Of a stretch of 64,000 bases of DNA, positions 1-11,548 are shown piece after piece. The notes under the pieces were generated by a model, which saw only the letters and a list, made by a program, of their open reading frames with translations, was not told the DNA's origin and did not search any database. This DNA comes from Agelas oroides. Taxonomy: Eukaryota > Porifera > Demospongiae > Agelasida > Agelasidae. Both the position numbers and the translations under genes were made by a program. Where the stretch lies: positions 3,710,281-3,774,280 of the forward strand of contig OX422190.1 in assembly GCA_949130485.1 (NCBI GenBank), in the 5' to 3' direction. Positions within the stretch are counted from its first letter, which is position 1, and the number at the start of each line of letters is the position of its first letter.

Positions 1-2525
1 GGTAGAGTGGGGGTAGAGTGTGGTAGAGTTCGGTAGAGTTCGGTCTAGACAGGGTAGAGTGTGGTAGGGTGAGGTAGAGTCGCGTCGAGATAGGGTAGAG
101 TGTGGAAGAGTGAGGTAGAGTTGGGGTAGAGTGTGGGAAAGTGAGGTAGAATCGGGGCGAGCCAGGGTAGAGTGTGGTAGAGTGAGGTAGAGTCCGGTCA
201 AGCCAAGGTAGAGTGTGGTAGAGTGAGGTAGAGTCGGGATAGGGAGTGGTGGAGTGAGGTAGAGTCGGGGTAGAGTGTGGTAGAGTGAGGTAGAGTCCGG
301 TCTAGCCAGGGTAGAGTGTGGTAGAGTGAGGTAGAGTCGGGGTAGAGGGTGGTAGAGTGAGATAGAGTCGGTGTAGTGTGTGGTAGAATGAGGTAGAGTT
401 GGGTCAAACAAGGGTAGAGTGTGGTAGAGTGAGGGAGAGTCGGGTCGAGCCTGGGTAGAGAGTGGTAGAGTGAGGTAGAGTCAGGGTAGAGTGTGGTAGA
501 GTGACGTATAGTCGGGGTAGTGTGTGGTAGAGTGAGGTAGAATCGGGTCGAGCCAGGGTAGAGTGTGGTAGAGTGAGGTAGAATCGGGTCGAGCCAGGGT
601 AAAGTGTGGTAGAGTGAGGTAGAGGAGGGTAGAGTGTGGTAGAAGGAGGTAGAGACGGGTCGAGCCAGGGTAGAGTGTGGTAGAAGGAGGTAGAGACGGG
701 TCGAGCCAGGGTAGAGTGTGGTAGAGTGAGGTAGAGGCGGGGTAGAGTGTGGTGGAATGAGGTACATTCGGGGTAGAGTGTGGTAGAATGAGGTACAGTC
801 GGGTCGAAACAGGGTAGACTGAGGTAGAGTGAGGTAGATTCGGTTCTAGACTCGGTAGAGTGTGGTAGAGTGAGGTAGAGTCGGGTAGAGCAAGGGTAGA
901 GTGTGGTAGAGTGAGGTAGAGTCGGGTCGAGCCACGGTAGAATGTGGTAGAAGGAGGTAGAGTCGGGTCGAGCCAGGGTAGAGTGTGGTAGAGTGCGGTA
1001 GAGTCGTGTCTAGCCAGGGTAGAGTGTGGTAGAGTGAGGTAGAGTCAGGGTAGAGTGTGGTAGAGTGAGTTAGAGTCAGGGTAGAGTGTGGTAGAGTGAG
1101 GCAGAGTCGGGTCGAGCCAGGGTAGAGTGTGGTAAAGTGAGGTAGAGTCAGGGTAGAGTGAGGTAGAGTGAGGTAGAGTCGGGGTGGGGTGCGGTAGAGT
1201 GAGGTAGAGTCGTATTGAGGCAGGGTAGAGTGTGGTAGAGGGAGGTAGCGTCGGGTCAAGTCTGGATAGAGTGTGGTAGAGTGAGGTAGAGTCGGGTAGA
1301 GCCAGGGTAGAGTGTGGTAGAGAGAGGTAGAGTCGGGGTAGAGTGAGGTAGAGTGAGGTAGAGACCTGTCGAGGCAGGGTAGACTGTGGTAGAGTGAGGT
1401 AGAGTCGGCTCGAGCTAGGGTAGAGTGTGGTAGAGTGGGGTAGAGTGAGGTAGAGTCAGGTCGAGCAAGGGTAGAGTGTGGTAGAGGGAGGTAGAGTCGG
1501 GTCAAGCCAGGGTAGAGTGGGGTAGAGTGAGGTAGAGTCGGTACGAGCAAGGGTAGAGTGTGGGAGAGTGTGGTAGAGTGAGGTAGAATCGGGTTGAGCT
1601 AGGGTAGAGATTGGTAGAGTGAGAGAGAGTCGGGTTGAGCCAGGGTAGAGTGTGGTAGAATGAGGAAGACTAAGGGTAGAGTGTGGTAGAGTAAGGTAGA
1701 GTCGGGGTAGAGTGTGGGAGACTGAGGTAGAGTCTGATCGAGCCAGGGTAGAGTGTGGTAGAGTGAGGTAGAGTCGGGTCGCGCCAGGGTAGAGTGTGGT
1801 AGAGTGAGATAGAGTCGGGTCAAGCCACGGTAGAGTGTGGTAGAGTGAGGTAGAGTCGGGTCGAGCCACGGTAGAGTGTGGTAGAGGGAGGTAGAATTGT
1901 GTCGAGCCAGGGTAGAGTGTGGTAGAGTGAGGTAGAGTCGGGTCGAGCCAGGGTAGAGTGTTGTAGAGTGAGGTAGAGTCAGGTAGAGCCAGGGTAGAGT
2001 GTGGTAGAGAAAGGTAGAGTCGGGGTAGAGTGTGGTAGAGTGAGGTAGAGTCAGGGTAGAGTGTGGTAGAGTGAGGTAGAGTCAGGTCGAGATAGGGTAG
2101 AGTGTGGTAGAGTCGGGATAGAGTGTGGTACAGTGAGGTAGAGTCGGGTAGAGGCAGGGTAGAGTGTGGTAGAGTGAGGTAGAGTCGGGTAGAGTGTGGT
2201 TGAGTCGATTCAAGCCAGGGTAGAAGGTGGTAGAGGGAGGTAGATTTGGTTTGAGCCAGGGTAGATTGTGGTAGAGTGAGGTAGAATCGGGTCGAGCCAG
2301 GGTAGAGTGTGGTAGAGTGAGGTAGAATCGGGTCGAGCCAGGGTAGAGTGTGGTAGAGTGGGGTAGAGTGAGGTAGAGTCGGGTCGAGCAAGGGTAGAGT
2401 GTGGTAGAGTGAGGTGGAGTTGGGTCTAGCCATGGTAGAGTGTGGTAGAGTGAGGTAGAGACTGGTCGAGCCAGGGTAGAGTGTGGTAGAGTGAGGTAGA
2501 GTCGGGGTAGGGAATGGTAGAGTGA
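1..2525 (+). repeat. HOR-A copy 1 (2.52-kb higher-order repeat)
   Basis: First of three tandem copies of a 2.52-kb HOR. Landmarks: a GTTCGGTCTAGACAGGG variant near 40-55, GTCGCGTCGAGATAGGG near 80-95, TCTAGACTCGG near 845-856, the TAGCGTCGGGTCAAGTCTGG variant near 1,247, and GTCGATTCAAGCC near 2,207. The window's first base happens to fall at the same phase as 2,526, so the true left edge is unknown. It holds no gene; - strand open frames (such as 846-1,550) are compositional. Confidence 0.93.
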
Positions 2526-5049
2526 GGTAGAGTGGGGGTAGAGTGTGGTAGAGTTCGGTAGAGTTCGGTCTAGACAGGGTAGAGTGTGGTAGGGTGAGGT
2601 AGAGTCGCGTCGAGATAGGGTAGAGTGTGGAAGAGTGAGGTAGAGTTGGGGTAGAGTGTGGGAAAGTGAGGTAGAATCGGGGCGAGCCAGGGTAGATGTG
2701 GTAGAGTGAGGTAGAGTCCGGTCAAGCCAAGGTAGAGTGTGGTAGAGTGAGGTAGAGTCGGGATAGGGAGTGGTGGAGTGAGGTAGAGTCGGGGTAGAGT
2801 GTGGTAGAGTGAGGTAGAGTCCGGTCTAGCCAGGGTAGAGTGTGGTAGAGTGAGGTAGAGTCGGGGTAGAGGGTGGTAGAGTGAGATAGAGTCGGTGTAG
2901 TGTGTGGTAGAATGAGGTAGAGTTGGGTCAAACAAGGGTAGAGTGTGGTAGAGTGAGGGAGAGTCGGGTCGAGCCTGGGTACAGAGTGGTAGAGTGAGGT
3001 AGAGTCAGGGTAGAGTGTGGTAGAGTGACGTATAGTCGGGGTAGTGTGTGGTAGAGTGAGGTAGAATCGGGTCGAGCCAGGGTAGAGTGTGGTAGAGTGA
3101 GGTAGAATCGGGTCGAGCCAGGGTAAAGTGTGGTAGAGTGAGGTAGAGGAGGGTAGAGTGTGGTAGAAGGAGGTAGAGACGGGTCGAGCCAGGGTAGAGT
3201 GTGGTAGAAGGAGGTAGAGACGGGTCGAGCCAGGGTAGAGTGTGGTAGAGTGAGGTAGAGGCGGGGTAGAGTGTGGTGGAATGAGGTACATTCGGGGTAG
3301 AGTGTGGTAGAATGAGGTACAGTCGGGTCGAAACAGGGTAGACTGAGGTAGAGTGAGGTAGATTCGGTTCTAGACTCGGTAGAGTGTGGTAGAGTGAGGT
3401 AGAGTCGGGTAGAGCAAGGGTAGAGTGTGGTAGAGTGAGGTAGAGTCGGGTCGAGCCACGGTAGAATGTGGTAGAAGGAGGTAGAGTCGGGTCGAGCCAG
3501 GGTAGAGTGTGGTAGAGTGCGGTAGAGTCGTGTCTAGCCAGGGTAGAGTGTGGTAGAGTGAGGTAGAGTCAGGGTAGAGTGTGGTAGAGTGAGTTAGAGT
3601 CAGGGTAGAGTGTGGTAGAGTGAGGCAGAGTCGGGTCGAGCCAGGGTAGAGTGTGGTAAAGTGAGGTAGAGTCAGGGTAGAGTGAGGTAGAGTGAGGTAG
3701 AGTCGGGGTGGGGTGCGGTAGAGTGAGGTAGAGTCGTATTGAGGCAGGGTAGAGTGTGGTAGAGGGAGGTAGCGTCGGGTCAAGTCTGGATAGAGTGTGG
3801 TAGAGTGAGGTAGAGTCGGGTAGAGCCAGGGTAGAGTGTGGTAGAGAGAGGTAGAGTCGGGGTAGAGTGAGGTAGAGTGAGGTAGAGACCTGTCGAGGCA
3901 GGGTAGACTGTGGTAGAGTGAGGTAGAGTCGGCTCGAGCTAGGGTAGAGTGTGGTAGAGTGGGGTAGAGTGAGGTAGAGTCAGGTCGAGCAAGGGTAGAG
4001 TGTGGTAGAGGGAGGTAGAGTCGGGTCAAGCCAGGGTAGAGTGGGGTAGAGTGAGGTAGAGTCGGTACGAGCAAGGGTAGAGTGTGGGAGAGTGTGGTAG
4101 AGTGAGGTAGAATCGGGTTGAGCTAGGGTAGAGATTGGTAGAGTGAGAGAGAGTCGGGTTGAGCCAGGGTATAGTGTGGTAGAATGAGGAAGACTAAGGG
4201 TAGAGTGTGGTAGAGTAAGGTAGAGTCGGGGTAGAGTGTGGGAGACTGAGGTAGAGTCTGATCGAGCCAGGGTAGAGTGTGGTAGAGTGAGGTAGAGTCG
4301 GGTCGCGCCAGGGTAGAGTGTGGTAGAGTGAGATAGAGTCGGGTCAAGCCACGGTAGAGTGTGGTAGAGTGAGGTAGAGTCGGGTCGAGCCACGGTAGAG
4401 TGTGGTAGAGGGAGGTAGAATTGTGTCGAGCCAGGGTAGAGTGTGGTAGAGTGAGGTAGAGTCGGGTCGAGCCAGGGTAGAGTGTTGTAGAGTGAGGTAG
4501 AGTCAGGTAGAGCCAGGGTAGAGTGTGGTAGAGAAAGGTAGAGTCGGGGTAGAGTGTGGTAGAGTGAGGTAGAGTCAGGGTAGAGTGTGGTAGAGTGAGG
4601 TAGAGTCAGGTCGAGATAGGGTAGAGTGTGGTAGAGTCGGGATAGAGTGTGGTACAGTGAGGTAGAGTCGGGTAGAGGCAGGGTAGAGTGTGGTAGAGTG
4701 AGGTAGAGTCGGGTAGAGTGTGGTTGAGTCGATTCAAGCCAGGGTAGAAGGTGGTAGAGGGAGGTAGATTTGGTTTGAGCCAGGGTAGATTGTGGTAGAG
4801 TGAGGTAGAATCGGGTCGAGCCAGGTTAGAGTGTGGTAGAGTGAGGTAGAATCGGGTCGAGCCAGGGTAGAGTGTGGTAGAGTGGGGTAGAGTGAGGTAG
4901 AGTCGGGTCGAGCAAGGGTAGAGTGTGGTAGAGTGAGGTGGAGTTGGGTCTAGCCATGGTAGAGTGTGGTAGAGTGAGGTAGAGACTGGTCGAGCCAGGG
5001 TAGAGTGTGGTAGAGTGAGGTAGAGTCGGGGTAGGGAATGGTAGAGTGA
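2526..5049 (+). repeat. HOR-A copy 2
   Basis: Matches copy 1 at an offset of 2,525, falling to 2,524 after a one-base deletion near 2,696. Only a handful of differences were noticed over the unit, for example at 2,982 (G to C), 4,172 (G to T) and 4,826 (G to T). Such likeness in a satellite implies recent duplication or homogenisation. No gene. Confidence 0.93.
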
Positions 5050-7210
5050 GGTAGAGTGGGGGTAGAGTGTGGTAGAGTTCGGTAGAGTTCGGTCTAGACA
5101 GGGTAGAGTGTGGTAGAGTGAGGTAGAGTCGCGTCGAGATAGGGAAGAGTGTGGAAGAGTGAGGTAGAGTTGGGGTAGAGTGTGGGATAGTGAGGTAGAA
5201 TCGGGTCGAGCCAGGGTAGAGTGTGGTAGAGTGAGGTAGAGTCCGGTCAAGCCAAGGTAGAGTGTGGTAGAGTGAGGTAGAGTCGGGATAGGGAGTGGTG
5301 GAGTGAGGTAGAGTCGGGGTAGAGTGTGGTAGAGTGAGGTAGATTCCGGTCTAGCCAGGGTAGAGTGTGGTAGAGTGAGGTAGAGTCGGGGTAGAGGGTG
5401 GTAGAGTGAGATAGAGTCGGGGTAGTGTGTGGTAGAATGAGGTAGAGTTGGGTCAAACAAGGGTAGAGTGTGGTAGAGTGAGGGAGAGTCGGGTCGAGCC
5501 TGGGTAGAGAGTGGTAGAGTGAGGTAGAGTCAGGGTAGAGTGGGGTAGAGTGACGTATAGTCGGGGTAGTGTGTGGTAGAGTGAGGTAGAATCGGGTCGA
5601 GCCAGGGTAGAGTGTGGTAGAGTGAGGTAGAATCGGGTCGAGCCAGGGTAGAGTGTGGTAGAGTGAGGTAGAGGCGGGTCGAGCCAGGGTAGAGTGTGGT
5701 AGAAGGAGGTAGAGACGGGTCGAGACAGGATAGAGTGTGGTAGAGTGAGGTAGAGGCGGGATAGAGTGTGGTGGAATGAGGTACATTCGGGGTAGAGTGT
5801 GGTAGAATGAGGTACAGTCGGGTCGAAACAGGGTAGACTGAGGTAGAGTGAGGTAGATTCGGTTCTAGACTCGGTAGAGTGTGGTAGAGTGAGGTAGAGT
5901 CGGGTAGAGCAAGGGTAGAGTGTGGTAGAGTGAGGTAGAGTCGGGTCGAGCCACGGTAGAGTGTGGTAGAAGGAGGTAGAGTCGGGTCGAGCCAGGGTAG
6001 AGTGTGGTAGAGTGCGGTAGAGTCGTGTCTAGCCAGGGTAGAGTGTGGTAGAGTGAGGTAGAGTCAGGGTAGAGTGTGGTAGAGTGAGTTAGAGTCAGGG
6101 TAGAGTGTGGTAGAGTGAGGCAGAGTCTGGTCGAGCCAGGGTAGAGTGTGGTAAAGTGAGGTAGAGTCAGGGTAGAGTGAGGTAGAATGAGGTAGAGTCG
6201 GGGTGGGGTGCGGTAGAGTGAGGTAGAGTCGTGTTGAGGCAGGGTAGAGTGTGGTAGAGGGAGGTAGCGTCGGGTTAAGTCTGGATAGAGTGTGGTAGAG
6301 TGAGGTAGAGTCGGGTAGAGCCAGGGTAGAGTGTGGTAGAGAGAGGTAGAGTCGGGGTAGAGTGTTGTAGAGTGAGGTAGAGACTTGTCGAGGCAGGGTA
6401 GACTGTGGTAGAGTGAGGTAGAGTCGGTTCGAGTTAGCGTAGAGTGTGGTAGAGTGGGGTAGAGTGAGGTAGAGTCAGGTCGAGGAAGGGTAGAGTGTGG
6501 TAGAGGGAGGTAGAGTCGGGTCAAGCCAGGGTAGAGTGGGGTAGAGTGAGGTAGAGTCGGTACGAGCAAGGGTAGAGTGTGGTAGAGTGTGGTAGAGTGA
6601 GGTAGAATCGGGTTGAGCTAGGGTAGAGATTGGTAGAGTGAGAGAGAGTCGGGTTGAGCCAGGGTAGAGTGTGGTAGAGTGAGGAAGACTAAGGGTAGAG
6701 TGTGGTAGAGTAAGGTAGAGTCAGGGTAGAGTGTGGGAGACTGAGGTAGAGTCTGATCGAGCCAGGGTAGAGTGAGGTAGAGTCGGGTCGCGCCAGGGTA
6801 GAGTGTGGTAGAGTGAGATAGAGTCAGGTCAAGCCACGGTAGAGTGTGGTAGAGTGAGGTAGAGTCGGGGTAGAGTGTGGTAGAGTGAGGTAGAGTCGGG
6901 TTGAGCCACGGTAGAGTGTGGTAGAGGGAGGTAGAATTGTGTCGAGCCAGGGTAGAGTGTGGTAGAGTGAGGTAGAGTCGGGTCGAGCCAGGGTAGAGTG
7001 TGGTAGAGTGAGGTAGAGTCAGGTAGAGCCAGGGTAGAGTGTGGTAGAGAAAGGTAGAGTCGGGGTAGAGTGTGGTAGAGTGAGGTAGAGTCAGGGTAGA
7101 GTGTGGTAGAGTGAGGTAGAGTCGGGTCGGGACAGGGTAGAGTGTGGTAGAGTCGGGGTAGAGTGTGGTAGAGTGAGGAAGAGTCGGGTAGAGCCAGGGT
7201 AGAGTGTGGT
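5050..7210 (+). repeat. HOR-A copy 3, partial and more diverged
   Basis: Starts with the same GTTCGGTCTAGACAGGG landmark as copies 1 and 2 and follows them to about 7,210. It then switches to a (GA)-rich variant not present at that point in copies 1 and 2. It differs from copy 2 by whole-module events: a net loss of about 30 bp near 5,680, loss of 10 bp near 6,775 and a gain of 31 bp near 6,870, plus many substitutions. The last 970 bp (6,240-7,210) is the start of the 'P' block found again five times downstream, so this copy bridges HOR-A and the mosaic. Confidence 0.88.
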
Positions 7211-7925
7211 AGAGAGAGAGAGAGTCGGGTTGAGCCAGGGTAGAGTGTGGAAGAGTGAGGTATAGCAAGGGTAGAGTGTGATAGAGTGAGGTAGACTCGG
7301 GGAAGAGTGTGGTAGAGTGAGGTAGAGTCGGGGTAGAGTGTGGTATAGTGAGTTAGATTCGGCTCGAACTAGGGTAGAGTGTGGTAGAGTGAGTTGGAGT
7401 CAGGGTAGAGTGTGGTAGAGTGAGGTAGAGTCGGTTCGAGCCCGGGTAGAGTGTGGTATAGTGAGGTAGACTCAGGGTAGAGTAAGGTAGAGTGAGATAG
7501 AGTCGGGGTGGAGTGCGGTAGAGTGAGGTAGAATCGTGTTGAGGCAGGGTAGAGTGTGGTAGAGTGAGGTAGAGTCGGGTCAAGCCAGGGTAGAGTGTGG
7601 TAGAGTGAGGTAGAGTCGGGTAGAGCCAGGGTAGAGAGTGGTAGAGAGAGATACAGTCGGGGTAGAGTGTGGTAGAGTGAGGTAGAGTCGTCGAGGCAGG
7701 GTAGACTGTGGTAGAGTGAGGTAGAGTCGGGTTTAGCTAGGGTAGAGTGTGGTTGAGTGGGGTAGAGTGAGGTAGAGTCCGGTCGAGCAAGGGTAGAGTG
7801 CGGTAGAGTGAGGTAGAGTCGGGTCGAGCCAGGGTAGAGTGAGTGGTAGATTGAGGTAGACTCGCGTCGAGCTAGGGGAGAGTGTGGTAGAGTGAGGTAG
7901 AGTCGGGGTAGAGTGAGGTAGAGTG
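7211..7925 (+). repeat. Mosaic segment: beta, gamma, m4 and m5 marker blocks
   Basis: Holds, in order: the beta marker (a GAGAGAGAGAG monomer, then GGAAGAGTGAGGTATAGCAA); m3 (TTCGGCTCGAACTAGGG near 7,357); gamma (GTAAGGTAGAGTGAGATAG, then GGGGTGGAGTGCGG near 7,505); m4 (GTCGTCGAGGCAGGG near 7,687); and m5 (GAGTGGTAGATTGAGG near 7,841). The same series recurs near 11.2-11.85, 31.0-31.6 and 35.15-35.8 kb. Only satellite monomers are present. Confidence 0.85.
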
Positions 7926-8674
7926 AGGTAGAATCGGATCGAGCCAGGGTAGAGTGTGGTAGAGTGAGGTAGAATCTGGTTGAGCCAGGGTAAAGTGTGG
8001 TAGAGTGAGGTAGAGTCGGGGTAGGGAGTGGTAGAGTGAGGTAGAGTCGGGGTAGAGTGTGGTAGAGTGAGGTAGAGTCCGGTCTAGCCATGTTAGAGTG
8101 TGGTAGAGCGAGGTAGAGTCGGGGTAGAGTGTGGTAGAGTGAGGTAGAGTCCGGTCTAGCCATGGTAGAGTGTGGTAGAGTGAGGTAGAGTCGGGGTAGA
8201 GGGTGGTAGAGCGAGATAGAGTCGGGGTAGTGTGTGGTAGAATGAGGTAGAGTCGGGTGGAACCAGGGTAGAGTGTGGTAGAGTGAGGGAGAGTCGTGTC
8301 GAGCGACGGTAGAGTGTGGTAGAGCGAGGTGGAGTCAGGTCTAGCCATGGTAGAGTGTGGTAGAGTGAGGTAGAGTCTGGTCGAGCCAGGGTAGAGAGTG
8401 TTAGAGTGAGGTAGAGTCAGGGTAAAGTGTGGTATAGTGAGGTAGAGTCGGGTAGAGCCAGGGTAGAGTGTGGTAGAGTGAGGTAGAATCGGGTAGAGTG
8501 TGGTTGAGTCGGTTCAAGCCAGGATAGAAGGTAGTAGAGGGAGGTAGAGTTGGGTTGAACCAGGGTAGATTGTGGTAGAGTGAGGTAGAGTCAGGTCGAG
8601 CCAGGGTAGAGTGTGGTAGAGTGAGGTAGAGTCGGGTCGAGTCAGGGTAGAGTGTGGTAGAGTGGGGTAGAGTG
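7926..8674 (+). repeat. 749-bp tandem duplication, copy 1
   Basis: The variant GAATCGGATCGAGCC at 7,931 recurs at 8,680, and GTCTAGCCATGG near 8,340 recurs near 9,089, both at an offset of 749. The unit holds the m6 (GTCCGGTCTAGCCAT), m7 (GTCAGGTCTAGCCATGG) and m8 (GGTTCAAGCCAGGATAG) markers. Confidence 0.88.
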
Positions 8675-9379
8675 AGGTAGAATCGGATCGAGCCAGGGTA
8701 GAGTGTGGTAGAGTGAGATAGAATCTGGTCGAGCCAGGGTAAAGTGTGGTAGAGTGAGGTAGAGTCGGGGTAGGGAGTGGTAGAGTGAGGTAGAGTCGGG
8801 GTAGAGTGTGGTAGAGTGAGGTAGAGTCCGGTCTAGCCATGTTAGAGTGTGGTAGAGTGAGGTAGAGTCGGGGTAGAGTGTGGTAGAGTGAGGTAGAGTC
8901 CGGTCTAGCCATGGTAGAGTGTGGTAGAGTGAGGTAGAGTCGGGGTAGAGGGTGGTAGTGCGAGATAGAGTCGGGGTAGTGTGTGGTAGAATGAGGTAGA
9001 GTCGGGTGGAACCAGGGTAGAGTGTGGTAGAGTGAGGGAGAGTCGTGTCGAGCGAGGGTAGAGTGTGGTAGAGCGAGGTGGAGTCAGGTCTAGCCATGGT
9101 AGAGTGTGGTAGAGTGAGGTAGAGTCTCGTCAAGCAAGGGTAGAGAGTGGTAGAGTGAGGTAGAGTCGGGGTAAAGTGTGGTATAGTGAGGTAGAGTCGG
9201 ATAGAGCCAGGGTAGAGTGTGGTAGAGTGAGGTAGAATCGGGTAGAGTGTGGTTGAGTCGGTTCAAGCCAGGATAGAAGGTAGTAGAGGGAGGTAGAGTT
9301 GGGTTGAACCAGGGTAGATTGTGGTAGAGTGAGGTAGAGTCAGGTCGAGCCAGGGTAGAGTGTGGTAGAGTGAGGTAGA
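8675..9379 (+). repeat. 749-bp tandem duplication, copy 2
   Basis: Follows copy 1 at offset 749 until about 9,379, where it changes to a GGCGGGTGGAGCC variant (m15). Scattered single-base differences from copy 1 occur, for example GTCTCGTCAAGCAAGGG near 9,124 against GTCTGGTCGAGCCAGGG near 8,375. This duplication is older than the 26.8-kb event, whose copies are much more alike. Confidence 0.85.
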
Positions 9380-10204
9380 GGCGGGTGGAGCCAGGGTAGA
9401 GAGTGGTAAAAGGAGGTAGAGTCGGGTAGAGCAAGGGTAGAGTGTGGTATAGTGAGGTAGAGTCGGGGTAGAGTGTGGTGAAGTGAGGTACAGTCGGGGT
9501 AGAGTGTGGTAGAGTGAGGTGGATTTGGGTCGAGACAGGGTAGACTGTGGTAGAGTGAGGTAGATTCGGGTCTAGCCTGGGTAGAGTGTGGTAGAGTGAG
9601 GTAGAGTTGGGTCGAGCCAGGGTAGAGTGGGGTAGAGTGAGGTAGAGTCGGGTCGGGACAGGGTAGAGTGTGGTAGAGTCGGGGTAGAGTGTGGTAGAGT
9701 GAGGAAGAGTCGGGTAGAGCCAGGGTAGAGTGTGGTAGAGTGAGGTAGAGTCGGATAGAGTGTGGTTGAGTTGGTTCAAGCCAGGGGAGAAGGTGGTAGA
9801 GGGAGGTAGAGTTGGGTTGAGCCAGGGTAGATTGTGGTAGAGTGAGGTAGAGTCGGGTCGAGCCAGGGTAGAGTGTGGTAGAGTGAGGTAGAGTCGGGTC
9901 GAGCCAGGGTAGACTTTGGTAGAGTGGGGTAGAGTGAGGTACAGTCGGTTGAGCAAGGGTAGAGTGTGGTAGAGTGAGGTGGAGTTGGGTTGAGCCAGGG
10001 CAGAGTGTGGTAGAGAGAGAGAGAGTCGGGTTGAGCCAGGGTAGAGTGTGGAAGAGTGAGGTATAGCAAGGGTAGAGTGTGATAGAGTGAGGTAGACGCG
10101 GGGAAGAGTGTGGTAGAGTGAGGTAGAGTCCGGGTAGAGTGTGGTATAGTGAGTTAGATTCGGCTCGAGCTAGGGTAGAGTGTGGTAGAGTGAGTTGGAG
10201 TCAG
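9380..10204 (+). repeat. Mosaic segment: m15 to m18 markers, then beta
   Basis: Starts abruptly at m15 (GGCGGGTGGAGCC then GGTAAAAGGAGG). It continues with m16 (GGTGGATTTGGGTCGAGAC near 9,520), m17 (GTTGGTTCAAGCCAGGGGAG near 9,771), m18 (GACTTTGGTAGAGTGGGG near 9,912) and beta near 10,012. The jump from m8 at about 9,250 to m15 skips markers m9-m14 that stand between them elsewhere, which marks a deletion or exchange breakpoint near 9,379. Confidence 0.82.
9867..9907 (+). repeat. Reference example of the 41-bp monomer
   Basis: An exact copy of the consensus: module a at 9,867-9,876, b at 9,877-9,886, c at 9,887-9,896 and d at 9,897-9,907. Module d differs from b at three positions where A, T or G became C, and is one base longer, so it looks like a diverged copy of the same 10-mer. 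The d module carries a TCGA (TaqI) site and one of the two CpGs of the monomer; the other CpG is at the end of module c. Confidence 0.95.
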
Positions 10205-11548
10205 GGTAGAGTGTGGTAGAGGGAGGTAGCGTCAGGTCAAGTCTGGATAGAGTGTGGTAGAGTGAGGTAGAGTCGGGTAGAGCCAGGGTAGAGTGTGGTA
10301 GAGAGAGGTAGAGTCAGGGTAGAGTGTTGTAGAGTGAGGTAGAGACCTGTCGAGGCAGGGTAGACTGTGGTAGAGTGAGGTAGAGTCGGCTCGAGCTAGG
10401 GTAGAGTGTGGTAGAGTGGGGTAGAGTGAGGTAGAGTCAGGTCGAGGAAGGGTAGAGTGTGGTAGAGGGAGGTAGAGTCGGGTCAAGCCAGGGTAGAGTG
10501 GGGTAGAGTGAGGTAGAGTCGGTACGAGCAAGGGTAGAGTGTGGTAGAGTGTGGTAGAGTGAGGTAGAATCGGGGTTGAGCTAGGGTAGAGATTGGTAGA
10601 GTGAGAGAGAGTCGGGTTGAGCCAGGGTAGAGTGTGGTAGAGTGAGGAAGACTAAGGGTAGAGTGTGGTAGAGTAAGGTAGAGTCGGGGTAGAGTGTGGG
10701 AGACTGAGGTAGAGTCTAATCGAGCCAGGGTAGAGTGTGGTAGAGTGAGGTAGAGTCGGGTCGCGCCAGGGTAGAGTGTGGTAGAGTGAGATAGAGTCGG
10801 GTCAAGCCACGGTAGAGTGTGGTAGAGTGAGGTAGAGTCGGGGTAGAGTGTGGTAGAGTGAGGTAGAGTCAGGTCGAGCCACAGTAGAGTGTGGTAGAGG
10901 GAGGTAGAATTGTGTCGAGCCAGGGTAGAGTGTGGTAGAGTGAGGTAGAGTCGGGTCGAGCCAGGGTAGAGTGTTATAGAGTGAGGTAGAGTCAGGTAGA
11001 GCCAGGGTAGAGTGTGGTAGAGAAAGGTAGAGTCGGGGTAGAGTGTGGTAGAGTGAGGTAGAGTCAGGGTAGAGTGTGGTAGAGTGAGGTAGAGTCGGGT
11101 CGGGACAGGGTAGAGTGTGGTAGAGTCGGGGTAGAGTGTGGTAGAGTGAGGAAGAGTCGGGTAGAGCCAGGGTAGAGTGTGGTAGAGAGAGAGAGAGTCG
11201 GGTTGAGCCAGGGTAGAGTGTGGAAGAGTGAGGTATAGCAAGGGTAGAGTGTGATAGAGTGAGGTAGACTCGGGGAAGAGTGTGGTAGAGTGAGGTAGAG
11301 TCAAGGTAGAGTGTGGTATAGTGAGTTAGATTTGGCTCGAACTAGGGTAGAGTGTGGTAGAGTAAGTTGGAGTCAGGGTAGAGTGTGGTAGAGTGAGGTA
11401 GAGTCGGTTCGAGCCAGGGTAGAGTGTGGTATAGTGAGGTAGAGTCAGGGTAGAGTAAGGTAGAGTGAGGTAGAGTCGGGGTGGAGTGTGGTAGAGTGAG
11501 GTAGAATCGTGTTGAGGCAGGGTAGAGTGTGGTAGAGTGAGGTAGAGT
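10205..11548 (+). repeat. P block (second occurrence) with beta, m3 and gamma
   Basis: Homologous to 6,240-7,580 at an offset of about 3,962-3,966. Landmarks: TAGCGTCAGGTCAAGTCTGG at about 10,227, TGGATAGAG, GACCTGTCGAGGCAGGG near 10,345, and beta near 11,180. The P block ends in GAAGAGTCGGGTAGAGCC just before beta. The homology runs on to about 12,305, beyond the boundary used here, which is set by the 5.17-kb duplication. Confidence 0.85.

Noticed and set aside
2505-2550. Canonical G-quadruplex
   Set aside because: GGG runs are usually 8 or more bases apart (TCGAGCCA between them) and four runs with loops of 1-7 bases were not found; GGGGTAGGGAGTGG has only two adequate runs.
7430-7450. 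CENP-B box in TTCG-containing monomers
   Set aside because: GTTCGAGCCAGGGTAG shares the TTCG and the central A with the 17-bp box but lacks the required CGGG half; other TTCG sites fit even less.
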